NCBI RefSeq assembly: GCF_003426775.1
Contig: NZ_QJUG01000019.1
Coordinates: forward strand, 1 to 56,683
Direction of reading: 5' to 3'
DNA: 56,683 bases
Origin: Allorhizocola rhizosphaerae
GTDB lineage: Bacteria > Actinomycetota > Actinomycetes > Mycobacteriales > Micromonosporaceae
This document shows positions 33,288 to 42,689 of this stretch, in pieces. Numbering within the stretch: position 1 is the first letter of the stretch; every line of letters starts with the position of its first letter. The position numbers and the translations under genes were made by a program. A model generated the notes under the pieces. It did no database searches. It saw only the letters and a program-made list of their open reading frames with translations, and was not told the DNA's origin.

Positions 33288-34829
33288 ATGTTGACGGCGC
33301 GCCTACGGATAAGCACCTGGCTTCTGCTTGGCTGGTGCGCGTTCATCGCCTCGTGGATCCTGGTCAACCGCGCCAAGGAGCCGATGTGCCTGCTCGGGTG
33401 GACCCGGTGTGGCGAGGACCTTTGGCTGGAGCCGGGCTCCTCCCGCCCCATCGCGGCGGTCGGCGTCGCCGGTGTGGTCGTGCTGCTCGTGCTGTGGTGG
33501 CTGGAGGGGCGGCGCGAGAAGGTCAAGGTCGACGCGCTGGCCGCCCGGACCGTGCGGCCGGTGGTGCTTGGCGTGCTGAGCTTCGTGGGCGTGCTCGGCG
33601 CGGCCCACCTGATGCTGTTCGCGCCCGTTGACGACAAGCTGCCGTGCGGCGAGCCGATACGGATCAATGCCGTGCTGGCGTACCCGCTGAACTGTGATTC
33701 CGGACTGTTCATGGAGCTCGCCCACAACCCGGGCGACATCCTTGAGCCCAACAGCGTGCGTCAGTCCCGTCCCGGCTATGTGGCGCTCGGCGCCGCGGCC
33801 ACCGCCGTCATCGGCCCGATCGCCGAGTGGGCCGGGCTGAACGACCTGTACGCGCAGGACGACACCGCGTTCATTCCGCTCGTGCTGATCAATTTTGTGA
33901 TCGGCGCGCTCGCGCTCGCCCTGTTTGTGTGGCTGATGCTGCGGCTGGGCGCACCACCGGGCGTGACGCTCCCGCTCGCCGCGATCTTCGCGATCAACGA
34001 TGTCACCAAGGCGTACTACTGGTCGCCGCACCAACAGATGTTCAGCCTGCTCGTGCCGATCGGAACCATTCTGGTCTGCCGGTGGCTGCTGCTGCGCCGC
34101 CCGTCGTGGCGGCAGGTGGGCGTGCTCGCGCTGGGTCTTGGCCTGATCGCGCTCGTCTACGGCAGCGTGCTGATCACCGTGGCCGCGGCGGGGCTCGTGC
34201 TGCTGTGGTCGGCGTGGACGAACAGGCGGCAGCACGACGGGGAGCGCGCTGCAAATCGGACCCGTGCCACGGCGACGGTCATCGGCAAGGTGCTGCTCCT
34301 CGGCGCGATCGCGGCCGTGCCGACCGCCGCCTGGATGGCCATCTGCCGCGCCGTCACCGGCACGTACTACAACCACGAAGTCGTGGTGTATCGCCAATTT
34401 GTCTGGATACCGGAGTCCGCCCGCGAGGGATGGGCCGTCCTGCGCGAAAAGGTGGCCAACGCCAGCGCGATGACCGCGATCCAGATGATCGAGGTGACCT
34501 GGTTGCTCTCGGCCGTGCTCGTGATCCTCGCCATCGCGGCGGTGCTGGCCCGGGTCGGGCTCGGCCCGGTCACCGCCGAGCACCGCGCGGTGCTGATCGG
34601 CACGGCGCTGACCGGTGTCCTCACGCTGATTTTCCTGTGGGGCATGGGACTTTGGGCCTACCGGCTCACGTTCCACATCGTGCCCGTGTTCCTCGTGGCG
34701 ATCGGGTGGGTTTCCACGCGCCTGTCCGTGCTGTCCGCCCGTGCCGCGCTGGCGACCCAAATTTTCCTGGGCCTGCTGGCCGCCGCATGGGTGGCGTTCC
34801 AGCTCGTCAGCCACGGCCCCTACAGCTGA
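33288..34829 (+). CDS. polytopic membrane protein of unknown function
   Basis: A 513-residue protein with about eleven hydrophobic helices. The first extracytoplasmic loop contains two Cys (MCLLGWTRCGEDLWLEPGSS), and a second loop contains LPCGEPIRIN and PLNCDSGLF. The layout, with an acidic NDLYAQDD loop after early helices, is reminiscent of GT-C glycosyltransferases, but no diagnostic motif was found and the family is not recognised. It has no operon partner; its end overlaps the kinase gene by 10 bases in convergent orientation. Confidence 0.75.
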   Translation: MLTARLRISTWLLLGWCAFIASWILVNRAKEPMCLLGWTRCGEDLWLEPGSSRPIAAVGVAGVVVLLVLWWLEGRREKVKVDALAARTVRPVVLGVLSFVGVLGAAHLMLFAPVDDKLPCGEPIRINAVLAYPLNCDSGLFMELAHNPGDILEPNSVRQSRPGYVALGAAATAVIGPIAEWAGLNDLYAQDDTAFIPLVLINFVIGALALALFVWLMLRLGAPPGVTLPLAAIFAINDVTKAYYWSPHQQMFSLLVPIGTILVCRWLLLRRPSWRQVGVLALGLGLIALVYGSVLITVAAAGLVLLWSAWTNRRQHDGERAANRTRATATVIGKVLLLGAIAAVPTAAWMAICRAVTGTYYNHEVVVYRQFVWIPESAREGWAVLREKVANASAMTAIQMIEVTWLLSAVLVILAIAAVLARVGLGPVTAEHRAVLIGTALTGVLTLIFLWGMGLWAYRLTFHIVPVFLVAIGWVSTRLSVLSARAALATQIFLGLLAAAWVAFQLVSHGPYS

Positions 34830-35560
34830 GGCGCGGCGAGCGTGGCGCTGATGAGCGTTTGCCCGTCTCGTGCGGCCGCCGCGATGGCATCGTGCCCCTC
34901 GACGGCGAAGAAGCGCGGCCGCTCATATCCGAGCCGGACGCGATCGGTGCCCTTGGACTCCCACGCCCGCGACAGGTCGACGCGCTGCGGGTCGATGAAC
35001 AGATGAGGTCCTGCGGGCGCGTCCAACACCTCCAATATTCGGGCCGCGATCTCGTCCGCCCCCGCCCGCGTGCTGTCGCACACCACGTCGTAGTTTTCCA
35101 GCCGCGTCTTGTCCGCGCCGTAACGCTCGATGAACCGCACGCGCTCGCTCTCGCTCCGCGAGGCCAGCCCGCGCAACGCCTCGTCCACCGACCCGTAACT
35201 CTCGACCGTGCTGGCGGGCCGGCCCAACGCCCGCCGCGCCGCGACCACCGGATCGGTGATCAGGTGCACCTTCACCGCGTCACGGAAGAAGTGCCAAGCG
35301 AGCCGGCTGTCCACGACCAACCGTTCCCCCGACTGGGCGATATCTCCCTGCAGCCGGTCCACGTAGTGGTCGATCTTGTCGTCCAGCTCGGCGTGCAGGT
35401 TCAGCTGGAGCGCCGTGAGCCCGCGCCGCGCCGCCATCTCCCGATAGAGGTCGCCGACGCTGATCCGGCGGATCCCCAACTGTCTTGCCAGCAGCCGCGA
35501 AACCGTGCTCTTGCCGCTGCCCAGATCGCCGTTGATCACGACCGATCGCCCGTTGGCCAT
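34820..35560 (-). CDS. cytidylate-kinase-like P-loop protein
   Basis: A 246-residue protein. Walker A is GDLGSGKST at residues 11-19, followed by a CMP-kinase-like RRISVGDLYREMA and VDSRLAWHFF. The first 170 residues match the cytidylate kinase-like family. The C-terminal 75 residues (DPQRVDLSRAWESKGTDR and a hydrophobic end) are extra and unassigned. Nucleotide kinase activity is likely but the acceptor is uncertain, because a housekeeping Cmk would normally lie with der. ATG 35560. Confidence 0.75.
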   Translation of the reverse strand: MANGRSVVINGDLGSGKSTVSRLLARQLGIRRISVGDLYREMAARRGLTALQLNLHAELDDKIDHYVDRLQGDIAQSGERLVVDSRLAWHFFRDAVKVHLITDPVVAARRALGRPASTVESYGSVDEALRGLASRSESERVRFIERYGADKTRLENYDVVCDSTRAGADEIAARILEVLDAPAGPHLFIDPQRVDLSRAWESKGTDRVRLGYERPRFFAVEGHDAIAAAARDGQTLISATLAAPQL

Positions 35561-35627
35561 GGCTGAGGCTACCCAAGCCGGCTGGAGCCCGCGTCACCGC
35601 ACCACCCCACGCGCCGTTTGAATCAGG

Positions 35628-36449
35628 GTGAGAGGTGCGGCAGTCCTGGCCATCCTGGTCTTAACGGCGACACTGGCGGGCTCATCGGGTACCGGACAGA
35701 AAATGCCCTTCTGCCCGACCGGCCAGCCGGCGCCCACCCGGGCACCGGATGCCACCCCTTCCGCCATGTCTAAAGACGCTTGCCGCGCAAGGGTTACGGC
35801 GGTGCAGCGGGTGCGGGGGGTCGTGCCGGCGCCGGGATATCACCACTTGGGTGCGACGACGGCCGGCAAGTGGTCGGGGGTCATCGGCCGGCTGGAGGTC
35901 GTCGATCCGGGGGTGCGGCCGGACACCTACGAGTTCCTGGCGGCGCGCTTCATGGCCAAGGCCGACGTCTCCGGCGGCGTGGCGTGGCTTGAGGCGGGCT
36001 GGACCGAGACGGGCTGGTCGGGCAAGGGCCGGCAGCGCATCTACAGCTACGACACCAATCGCCAGTCATGGATATTTTTTGACGAGTATCAATTGAAGCC
36101 CGGCGATCGCATCTGGATCCACATACAGACCGAGCAGGACGGGGACCACCCGGCCTGGCAAGCGTGGCTGTGGTGGGGCGACAAGTGGAACCTGCTGGCC
36201 AATCAAAGCCTGCCGATCGGGCCCCGGGCGACCATGGAGCAGTACGTCGAGGTGCACACCGAGCGCCCGTTCGACCTGCCGAAAGTGCGCGTGGACAGCG
36301 TGGCCGTCAAGGACGGGCCCACGGGGGCACTCAGGTACTGGGACGAGCCCGCCGTCGCGACCAACCCGGGCGCTCCTACCGGCGGCGGCTATTGCCTGAC
36401 CTGGGCGAGCCGGTACGACAACTGGGCGGCGGGCACGTGCACGCAATAG
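35628..36449 (+). CDS. secreted protein of unknown function
   Basis: A 273-residue exported protein. GTG 35628 begins a signal peptide (RGAAVLAILVLTATLAGSSG), without a clear lipobox. The mature part has a Pro/Thr linker and then a beta-rich, Trp-rich domain with GVAWLEAGWTETGWSGKGRQ and WLWWGDKWNLL, and a Cys pair near the C-terminus (YCLTW, GTCTQ). The Trp-rich strand pattern suggests a carbohydrate- or wall-binding beta-sandwich, which is speculative. Confidence 0.72.
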   Translation: MRGAAVLAILVLTATLAGSSGTGQKMPFCPTGQPAPTRAPDATPSAMSKDACRARVTAVQRVRGVVPAPGYHHLGATTAGKWSGVIGRLEVVDPGVRPDTYEFLAARFMAKADVSGGVAWLEAGWTETGWSGKGRQRIYSYDTNRQSWIFFDEYQLKPGDRIWIHIQTEQDGDHPAWQAWLWWGDKWNLLANQSLPIGPRATMEQYVEVHTERPFDLPKVRVDSVAVKDGPTGALRYWDEPAVATNPGAPTGGGYCLTWASRYDNWAAGTCTQ

Positions 36450-36462
36450 CTTGGCAGGGGTG

Positions 36463-36597
36463 ATGGATGAGCGCCTGCTGGGCGAGGATGAACGCAGGCT
36501 CGACGACATCGCCGAAATTCCTTCGAGCGGGCGACACATACTGGCTCACCCGGATCGTCAATCGCGTCTCGGCGGATCTCCGCTGACCGCCCGATAG
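36463..36597 (+). CDS. possible 44-aa ORF (MDERLLGEDERRLDD...)
   Basis: ATG 36463 follows GGCAGGGGTG and encodes a short acidic helix (LLGEDERRLDDIAEI) then a basic tail. It ends inside the 3' part of the convergent ribosomal-protection gene. The first 16 residues resemble the start of DUF3040-type small proteins but the rest does not, so it may be a relic. Low confidence. Confidence 0.25.
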   Translation: MDERLLGEDERRLDDIAEIPSSGRHILAHPDRQSRLGGSPLTAR

Positions 36598-38375
36598 CCG
36601 CCGAAGCTCGACTCCAGCACACCCTCCCCGCCCGTCAGCCCCGGCAATTTCCGTTGCAGGTCACGCACCTTGGCCGCGGGCAGAAGTGCTTCGAGTGTGG
36701 TCAGATCGCCGTGGGTCGACTGCGCCCGCACGGCCGCGCCGAGCCGTCCGAGCGCGGTCATGATGCCGCCCGTGGCGGTCGCCGGAATCTCCAATCGCAC
36801 CAACAGCATCGGCTCGCACACCACCGTGCCGGCCTGCCGCAACGCCTGCATGAGCACGATCGGGGTCAGCCCGCGGTAGTCGCCCGGGGTGCTCAGCGGC
36901 CCGCGTGTCGAAGGCGGCCCGTCGGCCGAGCTGTAGTTGCACTCGGTCAAGGTCACCAGGCAGTCGGTCACCTGCCAGCCGAACAACCCCTCCTGCAGCG
37001 CCTGCTCGGCATACTGCCGCATGGCCTGAAGAAAACCATCGAGATTCTTGTACGCATACATCGGCACAGTGCGTGCCTCGACGCTCCCCCGAAACGCCAA
37101 TCCCGTGCCCACCGGAGCCGGTTCAATCCGCAACCCGACCGTCGCCGAGAACGGATTGGACTCCATGTTGATGCGCTCGACCGCCTCGCCCGTCCCGATC
37201 GGCCGCTCGACGTGCAGCAGGGTCGTCTCATGGAACACCACATCGAGCCCGTAGTCGGCGGCGAGCAGCGACTCGATGACCTCCTTCTGCACCTCCCCGT
37301 ACAGCGACACGTAGATCTCCTGGCGGGAGTCGTCCTGTCGCACGTTGATCAGCGGATCCTGCTCGGCGAGCTGGGCCAGCGCGGCCCGCAGCGCGCCCTT
37401 GTCCTGCGGCCGTTTCGGCGCCACCACGGTTTCGAGTGTGGGCGGCGGGAAATGGTGCTCGACGCCCGCCTCGACGGCCCCGATCGTGTCGCCCACCCGT
37501 CCCCGGCTCAGCCCCCACACCTTGCCGATCTCACCCGCGCGCAAGCACGATCCCGGTTCTATGGCGGTCACCCGGCCCTGCGGCAGCCGGTCACGCACGC
37601 GCAGCGTGCCGGAGAACAGGCGTAGATACGCGACGCCACGCTCGACCTTGAAGATGCGCCCAGCAACCGGGCCATCGGCGTCACCCGCGTCGGTGGGCAG
37701 CAGCTCCACGAGCCCCGCCATCAACGAATCAACACCCGCGCCGGTGACCGCAGAGCCGAAGAACACCGGGTGCACGAGCGCCCGTTTCGTTTGCGCGGCA
37801 AGCGCTTCACGCAACCGTCCAGCCGAGACAGACGATTGCACATACGCCGCGAGCAAGGTGTCGTCGTTTGCCGTCAGCACGTCGATGAGCGGGTCGCGTG
37901 CCGTAGGGCGCACGGCCCGCACGGCCAGCCTGCGCGGGATCTCCCTGAGCACGCGCTCCGGATCGGCCCCGGCACGGTCAAGCTTGTTCACGAACAGCAG
38001 GGTCGGCACGCCCAGCCGCTGCAGCGCACGCATCAGCACGCGGGTCTGCGGCTGCACCCCCTCCACGGCCGAGATCACCAGCACGGCCCCGTCGAGCACG
38101 TTCAGCACGCGCTCCACCTCGGCGATGAAATCCGGGTGGCCGGGCGTGTCGATCAGATTCACCTGCACGCCGTCGACCACGAACGAGGCCACCGCCGACC
38201 GGATGGTGATGCCGCGCCGGCGCTCCAACTCCATCGAGTCGGTCTGGGTCGTGCCGGCGTCGACGCTGCCGACCTCGTCGATGACGCCGGCCTCGTACAG
38301 CAGCCGCTCCGTCAGCGTGGTCTTACCGGCGTCGACATGCGCCAAAATCCCTAGGTTCAAAGTCCTGCGCAGCAA
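36558..38375 (-). CDS. TetM/OtrA-like ribosomal protection GTPase
   Basis: A 605-residue EF-G paralogue. G-motifs are complete: AHVDAGKTT, RRRGITI, DTPGH and NKLD. It carries domains II-V including the C-terminal TALGRLGAAVRAQ region. The lack of an EF-G-length insert and the YNYSS-like CNYSSADGPPSTRG segment place it with TetM/Otr(A) ribosomal protection proteins, which release tetracycline from the ribosome. The start is TTG 38375, with GAAGGG eight bases before; an upstream ATG is out of frame. A short ORF overlaps the start region and may control it. No tet efflux gene is nearby. Confidence 0.88.
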   Translation of the reverse strand: MLRRTLNLGILAHVDAGKTTLTERLLYEAGVIDEVGSVDAGTTQTDSMELERRRGITIRSAVASFVVDGVQVNLIDTPGHPDFIAEVERVLNVLDGAVLVISAVEGVQPQTRVLMRALQRLGVPTLLFVNKLDRAGADPERVLREIPRRLAVRAVRPTARDPLIDVLTANDDTLLAAYVQSSVSAGRLREALAAQTKRALVHPVFFGSAVTGAGVDSLMAGLVELLPTDAGDADGPVAGRIFKVERGVAYLRLFSGTLRVRDRLPQGRVTAIEPGSCLRAGEIGKVWGLSRGRVGDTIGAVEAGVEHHFPPPTLETVVAPKRPQDKGALRAALAQLAEQDPLINVRQDDSRQEIYVSLYGEVQKEVIESLLAADYGLDVVFHETTLLHVERPIGTGEAVERINMESNPFSATVGLRIEPAPVGTGLAFRGSVEARTVPMYAYKNLDGFLQAMRQYAEQALQEGLFGWQVTDCLVTLTECNYSSADGPPSTRGPLSTPGDYRGLTPIVLMQALRQAGTVVCEPMLLVRLEIPATATGGIMTALGRLGAAVRAQSTHGDLTTLEALLPAAKVRDLQRKLPGLTGGEGVLESSFGGYRAVSGDPPRRD

Positions 38376-38436
38376 GCGTCATACCCTTCGAGAAAATCGA
38401 GAAGCCGTCTTCGATGGACATGACCGCTGCTCGCAT
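38323..38436 (-). CDS. possible leader ORF of the ribosomal protection gene
   Basis: ATG 38436, preceded by CAGGGAGATCGAG, opens a 37-codon frame (MRAAVMSIEDGFSIFSKGMT and onward) that runs through the TTG start of the resistance gene in another frame and ends 53 bases inside it. Its ribosome site is better than that of the main gene. This layout fits translational coupling or attenuation, as seen before other antibiotic-resistance genes. Expression is unproven. Confidence 0.4.
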   Translation of the reverse strand: MRAAVMSIEDGFSIFSKGMTLAAQDFEPRDFGACRRR

Positions 38437-38569
38437 CTCGATCTCCCTGGGTAGCTGGACTCGGGTACGGGTACCTGTCAGGCGCAGTCAACCACGCCGC
38501 CGCCCACCGAGACGACCGAATTACGACACTTGATGGGCAGGCGGGTGCGCGGGGCCTACAGTCCCGGCC

Positions 38570-41500
38570 ATGCCCACGACTGCGCGTTTGGCGAGCGGCG
38601 CGACCGTCCTGGCCGCCGCACTGGTGATGCTCTGGCCCGCGCCGGCGGCGCGCGCCGACGAGGGGCTCGGTCTGCAGGCCCGTGCGGCGCAGCCCAGCTT
38701 CCGGATCGACGAGCCGATCAGGCTCACGCTGGCCGTGACCAACGGCACCGGCGTGGAGTGCGGCCTTGCCCGCGATCCCGAGGGCACCGTGCAGGTGGTC
38801 GCGGTGCGCAAGGACGGGCAGGAGCTGTCCCCGCTGCTGGGCCGCAGCTTCTACGTCGACGGCATCAACAACGCCATCGTGGCCGGCATGACCAGGGCGG
38901 CACAGCAGTCCACAGTGGACGTGGCGTTCGCGAGCGTGCGCGTCCACGACGGCGCCGAGCCCGGGAGTGCCGTGCTGCGCTCGGTCGCGGCGACACCCGA
39001 GGGTGGTGGGCTCGACGCGCTCTGGCCGGTCGGCACGCCCGGCCGGTACGAGGTGACGCTCGCCTACGCCGTCCCGTCGGTGGACGGCGGCGACATCGCG
39101 CCCTGCGGCGGGGCCACGACCTCGCAAACGGTCACGTTCATCGTCGGTGAGGAAAAACCCCAATCCGTCCTGTGGGTGCTCCCCGCGGCCGCCGCGATCA
39201 TCGTGCTGGTGCTCGTGCTAGTCGTCGTGCTTGTGCGCAAACGCAGGAAAGCCGGTGCGGCCGTGGCATTGTTCCTCGCCGTTGCCGTCATCAGCGTGCC
39301 CAGACCGGCCCGCGCCGCCGACTACGAAATCGACCCGAACGCGGGCATTCCCGTGCCGGGCGTGGACTTCAAGGCCGCGGTCGAGGGGTGCCTGGCCGGA
39401 TTCGCCGCGCCCGGCGGGGACCCGGCCGGCATCCTGCCCCGGCTCAAGGACCCCAAGTCGCCGAAGGTGCGCATCATCCCGACCACGGGCGGGTCCAACG
39501 CGTTCGAGACGCCGGCGAGCAAGGACGGCAAAGGCTCCTCGTCGATCGCGTGGAACCCGACGAGCACCGAGGCGTATGAGGGCGATGTGGCGCGGGATCC
39601 GTGCTCGGCCCTGTACCACGAACTCGCCCACGCCGACGACATCTCCAAGGACGCCGTGCCGCAGGGCGATTGTGGCGACACGGGCATCAAGACCGCAGAG
39701 GTGAAGGCGACGTTCACCGAAAACCGGTATCGCCGGGCCAAGGGCCTGCCGCCGCGCACCAAATATCAGGGCAAGCCCCTGCCGAAGAGTCTCGACGAGT
39801 GCAAGAAGCCCAAGAAGAAGCAGCCCCCGCAGAAGGGCCCGGTGAAGCTGTGCGAGGGCGCGGGCAAGAACCAGTGCGGCAGCACCAACGGCGATCCCCA
39901 TTTGGTGACGTTTGACCGTGCCTACTACGACTTCCAGGCGGTGGGCGAGTTCGTCGTGGTGCGCTCGACGTCGGGCGAGCCGCTGGAGGTGCAGGCCCGG
40001 CAGGCGCCGCTCGGCAGCTCCCGCACGGTTTCGGTCAACACGGCCGTGGGCTTCCGGGTCGGTACTCAAAAAATAGAATTAGTGATTGTCAATGGTACGA
40101 CTCAGGTGCGGATGGACGGTTCGGCGGCGGGCGTGCTGCGGCGGCGCGAGTCTGACATCAATGTCGCGGGCGGTTACGACATCATCTGGCCGGACGGCTC
40201 CGAGGCGGCGGTCGACCAGATCGGCACGTATGGTTATCGCATCCTGATCCGGCTGGCCGGTTCCCGGGCGGGCAAGGTCGAAGGGCTGCTCGGTGACTTC
40301 GACGGCGACCCGGCCGACGACATCGTCCCCGCGGGCATCAGCGCCCCGCTGGCCCAACCGGTAAAGTTCGAGCAGCTGTATCCGTCCTATGCGGACAGTT
40401 GGCGGGTGGCCCAGAAGGATTCGCTGTTCACCTATGCGCCGGGGCAGAGCACGGACACCTTCACCGACCGCAGCTATCCCGAAAAGCCCATGACCGTGGC
40501 CGATCTGGAGCCCAACCGGCGCGCGCAGGCCGAGGCGATCTGCCGCCGGGCGGGCGTCACCGATCCGTGGCAACTGCTCGAATGCGTGTTCGACGTGGGA
40601 GTGAGCGGACGGCCCGAATTCGCCGTCAGCAGCGCGGTTTCCGAGGTCGTTTCGCCGCCCCGGGCCGCACCGATCACCGCCCCGCCGATCGTGTCGGGGA
40701 CGCTCGCGCCAGGCGATCGGCTCACCTTCACGGGCCGCGCGGGACAGCCCGTGTTCGCGGACGCATACGCCTCGACGATGCCCGACCGGTGCTCGCCCTA
40801 TCGCCTGCTCGATCCGGCGGGCAAAGTCATCGGCACGGGCTGCAACATCAACGGCTTGGGCCACATCGACCGCACGGAGCTGGTGGTGGACGGTCAATAC
40901 ACGGTGCTCGTCGACGCCGACGTGGTCTCCACCGGCCGCGCCACCATCCGCGTCTACGCGGCAGAGGACACCGAATCGGCCATCCAGCCCAACGGGCCGC
41001 TCATGTCGGCCACGCTCGACCGGCCCGGATCCGTTGCGCGGTATCGTTTTGCCGGCACCGCAGGGCAGCGCGTCTTCGTCGACGTGCCCGCAAGCGACCT
41101 GCCCGACCAATGCTCGCCCCTGGAGTTGCGCGACGCGTCCGGCAAACTGCTCACCACCGGCTGCGTCATCAACGGCAACGGCGAAATCGAGGGCACGCTC
41201 CTACCCGCGGACGGCACCTACACCATCGTCGTCGATCCACGGGACCGCACCACCGGGACCGTCCATTTGCGACTGTTCGTGGCGCAGGACCAGATCTCGA
41301 CCATCGCCGTCAACGGAGCGCCCATGGTCGCCGACATTCGACAACCCGGTTTTGTCATCCTGTACCAATTCCAGGGCGCGGCCGGCACCTCGGTCAAGCT
41401 CGACGCGACCGACTCCACGCTGCCCGATCAGTGCTCGCCCCTGCAGCTGCACGGTCCAAACGGCAAGGTGATCAGCAGCGGCTGTGTCATCAACGGCCGG

Positions 41501-41605
41501 GGCAGCATCGCACCCACCGTGCTTCCCGCCACCGGCACCTACACCGTCATTGTCGACCCGCGCGGTGCCGCCACGGGAGTCGTCACCCTCAGGTTGTTGA
41601 ACTGA
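38570..41605 (+). CDS. large surface protein with HExxH domain, VWD domain and three repeats
   Basis: A 1011-residue exported protein. Residues 1-29 are a signal peptide (cleavage after ARA). Residues 30-195 form a beta domain. A membrane helix (about 199-222) ends in RKRRK. Residues 228-249 form a second, signal-peptide-like hydrophobic stretch ending PARA. Residues 255-412 hold a zinc-peptidase-like domain with HELAH (350-354) and a following EVKATFTEN, similar in wording to M91/NleD-type peptidases. A VWD domain starts at GDPHLVTFD (441) with the calcium-like LLGDFDGDPADD (573-584). Three C-terminal repeats (about 705-798, 806-904, 913-1011) each carry a PD-CSP...GK...GC-IN core. It stands alone. 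Confidence 0.85.
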   Translation: MPTTARLASGATVLAAALVMLWPAPAARADEGLGLQARAAQPSFRIDEPIRLTLAVTNGTGVECGLARDPEGTVQVVAVRKDGQELSPLLGRSFYVDGINNAIVAGMTRAAQQSTVDVAFASVRVHDGAEPGSAVLRSVAATPEGGGLDALWPVGTPGRYEVTLAYAVPSVDGGDIAPCGGATTSQTVTFIVGEEKPQSVLWVLPAAAAIIVLVLVLVVVLVRKRRKAGAAVALFLAVAVISVPRPARAADYEIDPNAGIPVPGVDFKAAVEGCLAGFAAPGGDPAGILPRLKDPKSPKVRIIPTTGGSNAFETPASKDGKGSSSIAWNPTSTEAYEGDVARDPCSALYHELAHADDISKDAVPQGDCGDTGIKTAEVKATFTENRYRRAKGLPPRTKYQGKPLPKSLDECKKPKKKQPPQKGPVKLCEGAGKNQCGSTNGDPHLVTFDRAYYDFQAVGEFVVVRSTSGEPLEVQARQAPLGSSRTVSVNTAVGFRVGTQKIELVIVNGTTQVRMDGSAAGVLRRRESDINVAGGYDIIWPDGSEAAVDQIGTYGYRILIRLAGSRAGKVEGLLGDFDGDPADDIVPAGISAPLAQPVKFEQLYPSYADSWRVAQKDSLFTYAPGQSTDTFTDRSYPEKPMTVADLEPNRRAQAEAICRRAGVTDPWQLLECVFDVGVSGRPEFAVSSAVSEVVSPPRAAPITAPPIVSGTLAPGDRLTFTGRAGQPVFADAYASTMPDRCSPYRLLDPAGKVIGTGCNINGLGHIDRTELVVDGQYTVLVDADVVSTGRATIRVYAAEDTESAIQPNGPLMSATLDRPGSVARYRFAGTAGQRVFVDVPASDLPDQCSPLELRDASGKLLTTGCVINGNGEIEGTLLPADGTYTIVVDPRDRTTGTVHLRLFVAQDQISTIAVNGAPMVADIRQPGFVILYQFQGAAGTSVKLDATDSTLPDQCSPLQLHGPNGKVISSGCVINGRGSIAPTVLPATGTYTVIVDPRGAATGVVTLRLLN

Positions 41606-41727
41606 CTCACCCGCTGAATGCTGGTGACACCCACGTGCCGGACCGCAGCCACCGCGACCGGTCCAGCCGCCGCCAGCACCGGCACAACTGGAAAGGTGTG
41701 CTGCACGAGGTCGTCAAATCGAGGACG

Positions 41728-42549
41728 TTAGCGTAGCCATGAGGATTTGAACCCACGGCAGACGATGATCCCGCCGCGGCAGGTGATCGTGAACACTCCC
41801 GCCTCTGCGAGATGATCCATTAATCGCTGCTCCGCACGCTGGATCGTGGCGTCGAATGGAACGCCCGTCTGATCCGCCCATGCGCGATAGGACCGGAAGT
41901 GTGAAATCACGGGATCGGGTTCAGTCACCGTAATCGTGCCGGGTAGCTCGATCACCGACACATTGTTGAACTGCGAGCCGAGGAGATCGGGCGCGTCATC
42001 GAGTGGGAACCTGGTGCTGAGCGAAACCCGCCTGGGGCCTTGCGGCATCCCGAGAACATCCGCGGCAGCTTGTGACCAAAGTTCATCCAATTCGGCCTTG
42101 TCTTCAGCCGCGTTCGTGGAGGCGATCACTATCCCCTCATGTCGCAATATTCGCGCGAGTTCGGCCACGCCACGCTCAACGTTGGGCAAGTGATAGATCA
42201 TGTGCATCGCCAGCACGCCATCTACCTGGCCGGATGCAAACGGAAGGTGCATCGCGTCAGCAACGACCAGGGGAGCCGCAAGCCCGGCCATGATGCCGGG
42301 CGACAGGTCGAGGCCGATCACGGTGAGGTCCGGCCTCCAAATCCGAAGAGCGTTCAGGTAGAGCCCGTTGCCGCATCCAACATCGACCAGGACTCCCCTT
42401 GTCTCTTTGATCTGCTCCGCGACGATTGCTGGCAAGTCATAGGTCGGTACCTCCGCCCCGTAGAGCCGTTGCCGGGCTCTTAGATCGTGCGCATTTCCGT
42501 ATGCGTCCTTGGCGAGCCTGCCCCGGTCGGTGCTGATATTCGATGTCAT
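41728..42549 (-). CDS. class I SAM-dependent methyltransferase
   Basis: A 273-residue methyltransferase. Motif I VLVDVGCGNG lies near residue 55, then GLDLSPGIM, ADAMHLPFASGQVDGV and the ILRHEGIVIAST strand. A C-terminal helical extension of about 100 residues is present. It reads as a UbiE/MenG-like small-molecule methyltransferase of unknown substrate. It starts at ATG 42549; an adjoining GTG is at 42552. Its start abuts the head of a truncated CYTH frame on the other strand. The gap 41606-41727 after the surface protein has no gene. Confidence 0.8.
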   Translation of the reverse strand: MTSNISTDRGRLAKDAYGNAHDLRARQRLYGAEVPTYDLPAIVAEQIKETRGVLVDVGCGNGLYLNALRIWRPDLTVIGLDLSPGIMAGLAAPLVVADAMHLPFASGQVDGVLAMHMIYHLPNVERGVAELARILRHEGIVIASTNAAEDKAELDELWSQAAADVLGMPQGPRRVSLSTRFPLDDAPDLLGSQFNNVSVIELPGTITVTEPDPVISHFRSYRAWADQTGVPFDATIQRAEQRLMDHLAEAGVFTITCRGGIIVCRGFKSSWLR

Positions 42550-42689
42550 CACGCCCCTTCGTGAGGCTCGGTCGTGAGCGCAGGCCCGGATTCGCTAAAG
42601 CTGATCAAACTGTCGTGCAATTCTCGGCCGACACGGCTCTCGATGCAACGCGACCTTGCAAGACGGCGGGTCAGGCCGATTGCGCGCTT

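Noticed and set aside
41743..41765. A tRNA T-arm-like stretch (GGTTCAAATCC on the minus strand)
   Set aside because: The flanking bases do not form a T-stem, no acceptor, D or anticodon arm surrounds it, and it encodes the last residues (GFKSSWLR) of the methyltransferase.
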